Assembly (NCBI RefSeq): GCF_036324505.1
Contig: NC_086356.1
Coordinates: 10,540,744 to 10,604,743 of the forward strand
Direction of reading: 5' to 3'
Length of the DNA stretch: 64,000 nucleotides
Origin: Eleginops maclovinus
Lineage: Eukaryota; Chordata; Actinopteri; Perciformes; Eleginopidae
The notes under the pieces were generated by a model. It was not told the DNA's origin, ran no database searches, and saw only the letters and a program-made list of their open reading frames with translations. Both the position numbers and the translations under genes were made by a program. How positions within the stretch are numbered: the first letter of the stretch is position 1; the number at the start of each line of letters is the position of its first letter. This document shows, piece by piece, positions 54,552-64,000 of the stretch.

Positions 54552-57500
54552 CTGGTGGAGAAACGAGCAGAGGGAGGGAGGAGGTGAGAGAAAGTATGTA
54601 TGTCGCTAAACAGAGAGCAAAACACAACGTCTGGCACCTTGTTACTGTAGATGCAGTCAGACAGGAGAGTTCACACACCCTGTGGCAATGTAGCGTGTGT
54701 GTGAGAGTCATCAGGACTGCAAGGAATGCGTTTGTGAGCATCTGGGAATTGGTAGCCAACCGGAGCTCACCTATATTTGCTCTTTGTGTTCTTTCAACCT
54801 CGTTTTATTGTTTTCTTATCATTGCTGCTGAGAGATTTCGGTTCTTGCACAACGACCCACGTCTGATTAAATCCATAGTTGTACTTAAATTCACCTACAC
54901 TACTTTATTATTCATAACCCTCAGGAGACGACCGTGGAACACCAAAGATATGGGTTTGAGATTGTGAATACTGTGGACCGCTCCAGCCTGTACCGCGCAT
55001 TAAAATGAAACATGGCTTTTATGGGTTTCAATATAGGCTGAATTCATTTTTTACATACATTTGTTCAGATGTTTTACTGCATTTAATTTGTTGCCTTGCT
55101 CTCAAATTCAAATCAGCCTTTTGCTTGAAACAAAAACATGAGTATTAACTATGTGTGTGTGTGTGTGTGTGTGCGTGTGTAGGGGGTGGAAACATACCTC
55201 CATTGAACAGCACAGCACAGCATCTTCCTTTACATCAGTGGACTCCAGTAGCTATAAAGGGACAAGAGCAGATACTATTTGAGTATACTGGGAAAGCAAA
55301 GAGCCGCACAGCAAACCCCAACAAGGCAGATTTATAAAACGGTGTATATATTTAGATGTAGGCCACAGTAGGAGATTAAGCAAATGCAAGTGTGTGTGTG
55401 TTCATCAGTTCACAAGAGATGGAAAAATAAAGACCTAATCCCAATTGTAAATATTTTTCTACATTAACATTTTTAATCTTGGAAGACAACACACCAGGCT
55501 TTCATCCTGGCAAACTAGCTAACCGTCAGACATCAAGGCTGGCTCTGTGCACACTGTATATCCGCGTGCACACAAACAGTGCAGCCAAAAACTAACTGTG
55601 AAGCTGGTAAACATGCTAGCTGGCTTTCCACCCCCCCTCCAGTGGCCCCATGCACAGATGGGCATATAACTGGCACTTTCAAACAATGCAGGGAGCGAAG
55701 GCCACAAAGGGAGATAGACCCACATAGAGCCTCCCATAGATGTATAGATCTAAATCTGTGCACATCTAGAGCCAGATTACAGTATACAGATTACAACATG
55801 CTCCTTTTTTTACTCCTCTGCTCATCAGTTTAAGTGCTACTTTGATTTTCCTGAGGGAGGGAAAGGAAGGAACAAGGAGGAAGGGAGGGGAGGTTTTTTT
55901 TCTGTAGTGATGTCTAAATAAATCTTAAATGAGTACAACTGCTGCACAGTGAACCAAATGAAGTAAAATGCAAAGATCAGGAACAGTTATGGAAAAATGA
56001 GTGATAGAGAACTGTTTAGAAGCAGTCTGTCATTACAAGGTGTCTTGGAACAGCTCTAATCAATATTTTTCAGTTATGTTGGACAATCACAATGTCAAAA
56101 TGGCTTTACATGCACAAAGTGTTATTTAGATATACTTATATGAAACTAAACTACAAGGTTGATTGATAAAGAGTGAGATAATGCATTCAAGCCAAATAAC
56201 CCAACCAATAGTTTTTCTGATTCTAACTTTTGTAGAAGAAGTTCATACTACTTAACTTTGATTATATGCATGCTTTGAGAGCAAGACAGAAAAGAAAACA
56301 AAGACATGGAAATTGTTTCGGATTCTTTGAAACTAAAAAAAGAAAGGATACTTCAATCCAAATGCTTTTATTTCCCCGCTGTAAGCGTAATGGTATTCCA
56401 CCTATGATTCAGGCCTGGCAGCTGCGTGGACGGGAGCTACTCAGCGTGCTGAGGCAGGCGTGGTGACAGTAGGGCTGTTTGATGTGGGAACTACAGTCTC
56501 GTCGTTCCCAGAGAAGGAGAGCCGTGTGACATGCAGGATTGGCTCATAATGAGTTCTCTGGGGAGTCCAACACGTTTAAAATGGACTAATCTATACTCAT
56601 GTATAATCGGTTCTCCTGGCAACTGAGGTAGCTCACTTTTCCCTCTTCTGTTTTTTTAAAGTGGAAGAGGAACAGCTGCAGGAAAACAACCTTTCTGAGA
56701 GACTACTTCAAGCACAAAGTCTCTCTGCTGAAGCTGAAGCAGACAGATCTCTGGTTAGTGACATCACAGAGAAACAAAAACTCTGCACGGGGAAGCACTG
56801 GGATTCTGTGTGATTTCCATTTACTGTAATTTCACTCGAAACATATTTGATCTGGAACATAAAAAGCTATGCAAACTAGGACAGCCATAATCATCTTGTA
56901 GCACTAAATGGAAAATATAAATCAACAACTCGAATGACTCAGTGAAGTCAGCTAGAAAAACATTCATACTTATTTAAATATTCTGCGAAAGCTTCATCTG
57001 TCCTTCAGCTTGAATTCACTCATGCATATTTTGAAACCTGTCATCATAAGCTGGCTAAAAAGAAAAGTAAATGATGTACGAGTGCTGAAAGAAAAACATT
57101 TTTCATCAGAGTACTAATGACACGCAGAGCGCTCAAAGTTAATGACTACTTCAACTTGAACTCCCCTTCCAATAGCTGCATAGCAACAGAAGCATCAGAT
57201 CGAGAAACTTCCCTTAGTAACATTACACATCATCCTATTTTTGTACTTTACTAACTGCTTGACAAGAAAAACACTACAAACAAAGCACTCACAGTAGCAT
57301 GATGCTCAATATTTACAGTTTATCTGAAGAATGATTGATAAGATGTGAGTTAATTGCCGGACACCGTGAGGGCCCATGTTGACTTTAAAAAGGGATACCA
57401 AGGCACATTATAAATAGTTCCTGTTGTCTCCTCCAGACAGTGTGTGTGCAACTGTAAACCACCATGGGCCACATGCTTTTTTTATGTTAATGTGAGCGCC

Positions 57501-60500
57501 CTGCTACCTGCCTTCTGATTGGCTGTTCAGGTCTGTTCCCCCTTAATAAAGAAATGTTGGATTATTCCTTTATTTTTTTTAAAGGTGCAGTACCATACTT
57601 TACTACAATGGTTTGGGTAAATGTCTCTGCCAGTGTAGGTGTATCCAAATTATAATTGATATGTTTGCTTTGACACTTAGTCAACGTTTATCTTACTTAG
57701 GGCATCTATGTGAATTGTGCGCATATTCAAAACGTTTGGTCTGTGAGTGTTGACAGGCTTAGATCACCGCTCGCTGACCTGCGTCTATATGAACAGCTGT
57801 CATGTACACTTTAAACACACTTCCTTACACACCTTAGCTTTTACCTAAGCCTGTTCTGCAGGCTATAACTACAGAGGACAGCTGCTGTAAAATGCACTGC
57901 CACACAGAACACGAGCTGGCACATACTGTGTACTCTCATGCAAACACACAGGCGGGTGCACATTATGGCACATAGCTTGTAACAGAATCTGACATCTACA
58001 TGTTACGACAGGAGAAACAAAAAAAACAGACGGCTAAAAATGGGGAACAATGGCTCCTGGACATGGAGATGTTATTAGAAATGATTTTGCCATATAGGTG
58101 TGACACCACTGATGCTGGAATACGGAGGTGTGTAACACCATACGTCCACACCCTCGGTCATGTTGCGGAGTCCTCTAACAAGCTGAGATAATGATTATTC
58201 TGGGCATACGCTCAGACAGGGTGTGGATGGCATTTGTTGTGTGTTGATTGTTTGTTAGCGAGACGCTGGGTGTGTGTTGCGCGCCAGACGGGCAGAGGTG
58301 TGGACGTGGGCGGTGAAACTACCTTGCACGTGTCTGAAAACCTGCCATTATCTATTCTCTCTCTGAAAACTCCACATTAAAAATGTGTTTCACTCCCTGT
58401 CATCTCCCCTCTCCCTTCTCCTTTCTCTGCTACCTGTCGTGCCGTCAGTTAACTTCCTCCGCAGTAACTGTCAACCTGACCACAGCCTTCTCAGCTTCCT
58501 CTTACCCTCTTACCTCTTCTCTCTTTCTCCCTCCCCCCGTCCTCACTCACTTCCCCTTTCAATATCCCATCTGCCTTTAACCACTTCTGTATTGCGTCTG
58601 CTGTGGCACCCCATATGGTTTCCATGGTCACCAAAGGAGTATGTCTAAGAGAGTACGGGCATTTGATCAGAAGTGGACCTGGTGTCAAGCATTTTCTTGG
58701 AAGTGGTGGTGACCTGACTGTTTGAACCACTTACCAAACCCTGAAGAGTCTAGACAGGGTTTGGCAAAAAACAGGAAACTTGCTTGTTCCGATCGTAACA
58801 GACAACATAAACAGACACAGCTGGAAACCTTCCTCTTACTGGAATAAGCAGACCAGTTGATTAAATGGTAAATAAACATACTTGTTAGTACATTATTGAT
58901 CAGGATACAGACCTCTCGTAGGCAGGTGTAGATGGGACACACCAGCACCCTGAATGGGTCTGCAGAGCTGCTCCTCATGGTGCCAAACACCTCACACAAG
59001 AAGGTGATGAAACCTAACCACCTCTCCACATCCGACTGCTGGAGCTCCTCTCGACGGGCAAAGTCCCTCTGTGAAGGGAAAGAAAAGACAGATGGATACA
59101 AAGTTTGAAAATACACTGAAACTCTACAGGCTGAATCGCTTCTGTAGTAGTTGTAGAAGTAGGCCGTAGGTAGGTGGATATTAAAGTGTCCCATAAACTC
59201 ATCAGCAGTGGCGATAATCACCATTAACATCTCTGCTATCTCCCTGATGGGAGTTTTTGTAGGTGGCACAGATATTAACCTCGCAGCATGAAGTACTTGA
59301 AGCCAAAAAGCGGTTGAAAAACACATTAAACCAATCCATGAATTTCATTTTCTGCCAGAAGTAGAGGAGAATATGTTAATTTGGTTTGAAAGTGAAGGGT
59401 ACTGAACTGTGTCAGTGCTGTAAAAGTGTTGGGGCTAATATGGGTTAATGCCTAATGCGCACTTTTAAAGATGTTATACGGCAGGTTAAACTGAAACTGT
59501 ATGCACTCAGAGGAACTCACTCTGCTTTTCCAGAGACTAAAGTGCACTAGAGAAACTGGCGGCGTATGTTCTCACATACTCGTACAACACCGCCGAAAGT
59601 CTGCTTGTACACAGACATACACAGAATATGTGTCCTTGAATGGACCAACCAACGAAACGATGATGAGGAAGGTGACAAAAGCATTAGTGAACAACAAAAG
59701 GCCACATGCTCTCCTCAGCTTTAGATAAATAGGATATTTCATAGGCACCAGTCTGACCATGTTTAATGAAAGCATCTTCCCTGGTGCCTTTTTTTTTAAA
59801 AACACTTTTTATAGAGCCACACTAATTGCCCCCATATTGAGATCCAGCGATCAGGGAGCAACGTCATTAATTATGGCCTTCATGAACCCACTTATGACAT
59901 TTAAAATGTTTAAAAGCCAAAAGCCAAAATGTCAAAGACCAGGAGGGGGTCCAGGCTGACTGGGAAGTGGGAATTAAAGTGAGAAATAAACAAAGAGGAT
60001 GTGACCACAGAGCTGTGAAAAAGGGGGGAAAATAATAAAGCAGAGAAAGAGGGGAAAATAATTACGGTGGGATTTACTACTGCTGGGTCAGGGAAAAAAA
60101 TCACAACATCTAAAGAAATGGAAAAACTAAGAGTGTGGGATAGCAGTCGAAAAAAAGCATCTGCGGGAAAAGAAACAGGAGTGGGAGTGAAAGAAGGGTA
60201 AAAGGCAGCAGGTGGGATAACATTTAGATCTGGGATGTCTTCTGGAAACAGCGTGTTTGTCTTGCCTACTTTTACAGCATCGGCCACACTGGCAGGTCTC
60301 GCCTGACTCGTGACAGAGAGAGGGGCGAAGAGGAGGAGAATGTTAAGAAAGAAAGGGAATGGAAGTGTGCAGGGAGAAGTAGCGAGGCATTGGCCCGTGT
60401 CGTTCTGGGTGAGGGGAGGCGATAAGACGGGGAAGCGCGGTAATAGAGAGCTCATGAGGGACGAGGGGGGGGTGGGAGGCAGGGAAATATATAACGGCTG

Positions 60501-62205
60501 AGAGGATGTTTTCATCATGGGTGCAGGACTGGAACTGTGCAGTTGAGTGAAAGGGTGGAAGGACGAAGGGATGGTGGGGGGCAGTCTCTCTCCCCTGGGT
60601 GTTTAGATTAGAAACTTTGCCCACTGACATTTACAACATCACACACACAGTTTGGCTTCCACCTGAAAGTGCTTCCTCATAAAACGAAGTGGGTATGAGG
60701 CTACTGAACAAGATTTTGGTAAAACAAACATAAAAAATGACTGGTTTGCCAAATAAATATGCAACAGACTTTGTGAAAAATGAAAGGGAGTATGTCATTT
60801 CTATCCTTTTGTTTTTAATGACTCACTCATGGAAAAATACCATGGCACTGTTAAACAAATTGTGTCCTTGTGTCTTTTTTTTATCATACAGCTATCTTTG
60901 TCAAACTGCATTTGGTTGAAAGCTAGCTAAGCTAGTTTAACTACCAGAAAAATACACTTGCACGACTAAATCCAGCAAAATGAATGATGGGTGTTCTTTA
61001 AAGAAAATCAAGTCAGGTCCATGAATGAGTAAGTTTTAAACATTTTAGTAGCTAACCCATTTCCTGCCCTCACCTGCAGCATGTTGAGCAGCAGAGACCT
61101 GAACTTGGTCCCCTCCACCATGAACAGCGCCATCTTGTCACAGAGCTTGGCGGCTGTGGCGGCGAAGCTCCTGTCCGACACGGCTTTACAGTAGATGGTG
61201 CTGACCACCTGAGCCAGGGTCTCCTCGGACCGCGCCGAGCACTGTGCCTCCTCCATGAAGGAGGCCAGCTGCTGCTCCACACCGCTGCTGTTGCTCCTCA
61301 TGCTGTTGAGAAGCTCCACCAGCCGGTCCATGCTCTGTGAGCCGGGGCCGGACGCCTCCACACAAGACTCTTCCTGAGGGGGGAGATGGAAATAGTCGTG
61401 AGTGGTAAGTGACCATGTTCAGTTTCACAAGCTAGGAGAATTTATTCAGGGATTTCATAGCATGCTGACTTTTTTTTGAAAAATGCATATACAGGTAGAC
61501 AGGCTGTTATTTCTGCTGATGAAAAGCAGTTCAGCCTTAGTTACATTAAGCTCATTTAAACCAGTTATAATTTTTTTGAGTCTACTTTATGTATATGCTT
61601 CTCTGGTGCACAGCTCACATGTTTTGGTACATTGTGGAAGAGAATCCCCATTTTAGAATTTTGATTCTGGCCTTGGGTCCTTTATTACCTTTCATTCCTC
61701 CCCCCCTCTCTCTCCAATGTCTACACTGTTCTCAAATAAAAGAAATATTCCGACCCAACAACCTTATTTCTAAATAAGTAGCAAATTAAATGTGAAATTT
61801 TAAGTTCGGTTAACCCTTATCAAACAGAAACTGGCTTTGACATTAGATTCATTGTTTCACTGACAACAGTGTTTATCAATTCTTGCCTGGCTTCTCTGCT
61901 GGGTAGTGCCGCGCTGTCAAACCAAACCACCCCTGTTGGTAATGAGTTAGAAGAGGGAGACGAAGCTGAGAGCAGCAACGCAGTTGGCTGACTGGCCAGT
62001 TTAGTTCACACAGTGGAAAACATCAGAAACTGTTACGCTAATGCCTCTTTTGTTTCCTCACCTCCTTAGTGAGAACATGTTCGCCCCTCCCTGCCAGTCT
62101 GGGTGTGTCCTCATGAATGCTTAATAACCAAGCAGACGAATGACTAAAGCAAGGCAGTGCAACACACCTATGTGTCTACTCCACTGTCTATACATTTTAA
62201 TGAGT

Positions 62206-62247
<42 letters not shown>

Positions 62248-62986
62248 ACATTATGAAAGTAATTGTACAACTAAATGGTAGCATGTGTGTACACAGACAC
62301 ATTAGTCCTGATAGCCCTAATACTGACTGGCAGGCACTAAGCAGCTTTTCCGTACCTTGTCCTTTAGTCTCCTCCTCAGCCTCTCCTTTGACGACTGCAG
62401 CAAGTCGACTTTGGGCCGTTCCGACTGGCCCTCGCTTGCCTTTCTACTTCCTGGTGGGTTGAGAGATTCCTTTTTAAATGTTGGTTGGGGGAAAGCGTGT
62501 GTGTTTGGTGTGGACTCGGGTCTGGGCGATTCAGTGGGACTCTTACAACTGTAGTCTTGAGGTGCGCTGATCTGCTCCTCCCCTGCTTTTACATTCTCAG
62601 TCTGTTTGTCTTTGGTTATTCTTGGGGGTACTCCTTTATCCCCTGTAAAGTTCGTCTGTCCGTATCCCTGACCTTTCTGATTTGGGTGCCAACGCCGGTT
62701 CTGGCTGTATCCGTGGTGCGGGGGTGCTCCCTGGCGCTGCCCATGTCCCCCTTGGTACTGGCGCGGCGGCCGACCTGCGCTACTGTTTCTGTTATCTCCC
62801 TGTTCCGGTATGTTCTGCTGCTGTTGGTTTAAAGACTGTTGTTGGGTTGGATCCCTCTGATGCTGTGGTGACTGTTGTTGTATCAGCTGAGGTTGGTTCT
62901 TCACTCCTCCGCCTCCGCTTCCTCCGCCGCCACCTCCTACTACTCCTCCTCCTCCTCCTCCTCCTCCCTGAGGCCGCTGCTGTCTC
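54327..62986 (-). CDS. ctif: ctif, CBP80/20-dependent translation initiation factor (3' part, five exons)
   Basis: On the - strand, joining 62986-62356, 61373-61074, 59068-58913, 55251-55198 and 54551-54327 gives a continuous frame of 454 codons after one leading base, ending TAG. CTIF binds the nuclear cap-binding subunit CBP80 and recruits eIF3 and the 40S subunit, serving the early rounds of translation linked to nonsense-mediated decay. It also takes part in aggresome targeting of misfolded proteins. The C-terminal MIF4G domain spans the last four exons; diagnostic runs are AAKLCDKMALFMVEGTKFRS, VERWLGFITFLCEVFGTMRS, VLVCPIYTCLRE and TQYYNRTIQKL. The first exon here carries the HHGYSQNRRWH and LLQSSKERLRRRLK motifs. 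The N-terminal exons lie beyond base 64000. Paralogous MIF4G proteins lack these specific N-terminal motifs. Confidence 0.95.
54552..55197 (-). other. ctif: ctif last intron
   Basis: A 646-bp intron (donor GTATGT, acceptor TTCTCCACCAG) with a short interrupted TG run at about 55152-55180. Confidence 0.9.
55198..55251 (-). CDS. ctif: ctif micro-exon (54 nt)
   Basis: Eighteen codons, LLESTDVKEDAVLCCSME, between acceptor CTTTATAG and donor GTATGT. It matches the human segment with DVKEDAVLCCSME. Phase 0 at both ends. It is too short for simple ORF detection but certain from the match and splice sites. Confidence 0.95.
55252..58912 (-). other. ctif: ctif intron
   Basis: A 3661-bp intron (donor GTCTGT, acceptor CCTTTATAG). 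No repeat tract or nested gene recognised. Confidence 0.85.
58913..59068 (-). CDS. ctif: ctif exon, central MIF4G
   Basis: 156 nt (52 codons), phase 0 at both ends: RDFARREELQQSDVERWLGF, ITFLCEVFGTMRSSSADPFR, VLVCPIYTCLRE. The acceptor is CCCTTCACAG and the donor GTCTGT on the - strand. Almost identical to human CTIF as I recall it, which shows strong constraint. Confidence 0.96.
59069..61073 (-). other. ctif: ctif intron
   Basis: A 2005-bp intron. A + strand purine-rich, C-poor stretch (about 60000-60480) gives long frames on the - strand that resemble nothing known. Confidence 0.85.
61074..61373 (-). CDS. ctif: ctif exon, MIF4G domain start
   Basis: Exactly 300 nt (100 codons), phase 0 at both ends. 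It begins EESCVEASGPGSQSMDRLVE, then LLNSMRSNSSGVEQQLASF and TIYCKAVSDRSFAATAAKLC, and ends SLLLNMLQ before donor GTGAGG. It forms the first helices of the MIF4G domain. It is close to human CTIF (KAVSDRSFA, AAKLCDKMALFMVEGTKFRS). Confidence 0.95.
61374..62355 (-). other. ctif: ctif intron
   Basis: A 982-bp intron (donor GTACGG, acceptor CCCCCCTCAG) with a (GT)19-20 tract at 62208-62246. Confidence 0.88.
62208..62246. repeat. (GT)19 microsatellite
   Basis: A 39-bp GT run within a ctif intron. Confidence 0.93.
62356..62986 (-). CDS. ctif: ctif exon with Gly/Gln-rich and RRW regions
   Basis: 631 nt: one base completing an Arg codon, then 210 codons. It starts RQQRPQ, followed by a Gly-rich tract of 21 residues (62905-62967), a Gln-rich stretch (about 62795-62895), the conserved HHGYSQNRRWH, and LLQSSKERLRRRLKDK at the end. 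The acceptor on the - strand is CAATCCAG and the donor GTACGG. It corresponds to the middle of human CTIF; the Gly tract is not in the human protein as I recall it. The segment is low-complexity and probably disordered. Confidence 0.92.
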
Positions 62987-63792
62987 CTGGATTGAGAGAA
63001 GGTTTTAGAAAGCTTAATTGTGATGTAGCAGCAGTTTGAATCCCCCACTGTGTCACAATGGCACCAAAATGGCCTACAGCGTCCACCCTGCCCCTCTGTC
63101 TCCCAAAAGCACAATTTGGTAAAAAAGTTAAATTCTCTGCTTTCTTTAACTCTGGTTCTGGCCCAGACTAAACTCTTCTGTATATACTATGAAGATTCAC
63201 AACTAGACACAAACAGTTACCCATCATCCACGGATACAACCTTTACTCAACTAGAAATCCAAAAGCCCAATGACTGCTTACATGTGGATGCACAGTATGT
63301 CTGTGTATTCCTGTCCTGCATAGCTCTGTTCTTTCGCTGCACTGGCTCTGGGCTTCACAAGCTGCTGACATATGGTCCAGGGGATTAGTCACCCTGGCAC
63401 CAAGGAGGCAGCCTATTATCTGCCTCAGCCAGTGAACCTTTGCTCCCTTAACACCCCCCTCAACTCTTTAAATGCTTTTTATATCATGAAATTGTGCAGG
63501 CTGACGTGATTTTCAAAGGAAGTCAATCTTGGCCCATTTCAACAATAAAGTAGAGAGCATCTTGTGATGGGATCAGACCAGCCACAGAGCCAATCAGGAC
63601 AGGCCAATGGCGCCTTCCCCACTTCCTGCAACCTGTACTTCTGCTGGACTCAGAGTACTTGTCTTGAAAAATGCCACAAGTGCATGAACACTAATATGAA
63701 TGTATATATGCACACAAACCAGTTACATGTTCTGTGCAGAGTGAGACTCAAAATAAACGTACATATTGGACTTTTTATTGTAACGTCTAAAG

Positions 63793-63852
<60 letters not shown>

Positions 63853-63853
63853 C

Positions 63854-63902
<49 letters not shown>

Positions 63903-63916
63903 GCGAGAGAGAGACA

Positions 63917-63947
<31 letters not shown>

Positions 63948-64000
63948 TGATGACATGCAACAAAGGTTCCAAGGCTATAATCTAACCTGGGACGGTGCAG
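62987..64000 (-). other. ctif: ctif intron (partial, continues beyond window)
   Basis: Intron sequence upstream of the Gly/Gln exon. It contains the CA/GA compound repeat at 63792-63946. No preceding exon is recognised before the window edge. Confidence 0.75.
63792..63946. repeat. compound CA/GA microsatellite
   Basis: A short CA run, then about 140 bp of GA interrupted at regular intervals by GCGA and GACA units. Polypurine tracts like this can form H-DNA. Confidence 0.95.

Noticed and set aside
58685..59326. 213-codon - strand frame around the ctif exon
   Set aside because: Only 58913-59068 matches CTIF; the flanks are intron read-through beyond good splice sites.
59910..60518. 202-codon - strand frame in a ctif intron
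   Set aside because: Ser/Pro/Phe-rich translation of a purine-rich, C-poor + strand; it lies inside an intron with no splice signals tying it to ctif.
62317..63114. 265-codon - strand frame taken whole
   Set aside because: Only 62356-62986 is exon; the ends read into introns past the CAATCCAG acceptor and GTACGG donor.
63987..64000. Possible ctif exon end at the window edge (ACCGTCCCAG then GTTAGA on the - strand)
   Set aside because: The donor is weak and the few residues (LHRP in the needed phase) do not match the expected Arg-rich sequence before RQQRP.

Overview
This window is vertebrate nuclear DNA, almost certainly from a ray-finned (teleost) fish. Split genes with GT/AG introns, very abundant and long CA/TG microsatellites, a teleost-type dispersed repeat, LINE-like 3' tails and an hAT-type non-autonomous transposon all point that way. 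No bacterial, organellar or viral gene is seen.

Two protein-coding genes can be supported, placed tail to tail. (1) smad7, the inhibitory SMAD, lies on the + strand from its promoter (about 1-200) through four coding exons (1164-1629, 2553-2606, 5913-5984, 15868-16406). All splice sites are canonical and the product is 376 residues: an MH1-like domain, a PPPPY (PY) motif, and an MH2 domain without the C-terminal SSxS of receptor SMADs. Its upstream region carries a perfect GTCTAGAC SMAD-binding palindrome next to a CACGTG E-box. This is the arrangement through which TGF-beta/BMP signalling is known to induce its own inhibitor. (2) ctif, the CBP80/20-dependent translation initiation factor, lies on the - strand. 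Its last five coding exons (62356-62986, 61074-61373, 58913-59068, 55198-55251, 54327-54551) are present and its 5' exons lie beyond base 64000. The convergent SMAD7/CTIF pair matches my recollection of the human chromosome 18q21 order.

Layout: 1-1163 promoter and 5' leader with upstream ORFs; 1164-16406 smad7 with introns of 0.9, 3.3 and 9.9 kb; 16407 to about 16790 smad7 3' UTR; about 16.8-51.9 kb a gene-free intergenic region of microsatellites, an exact 101-bp duplication, a (GACA)35 block, LINE-like tails, a teleost dispersed repeat and an hAT-like element; about 52-54.3 kb probable ctif 3' UTR; 54.3-63.0 kb ctif exons; 63.0-64 kb a ctif intron with a GA-rich microsatellite.

The two genes are not known to act in one pathway: smad7 limits TGF-beta/BMP receptor signalling, while ctif acts in translation of mRNAs bound by the nuclear cap-binding complex. 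I found no clearly new biological system. The points most worth a second look are the intact SMAD-responsive promoter module, the symmetric smad7 exon 2 that holds the whole PY motif, the overlapping upstream ORF, the exact 101-bp duplication beside CA repeats, the cluster of inverted TG/CA tracts at 46.9-47.7 kb, and the Gly/Gln-rich tract in ctif.
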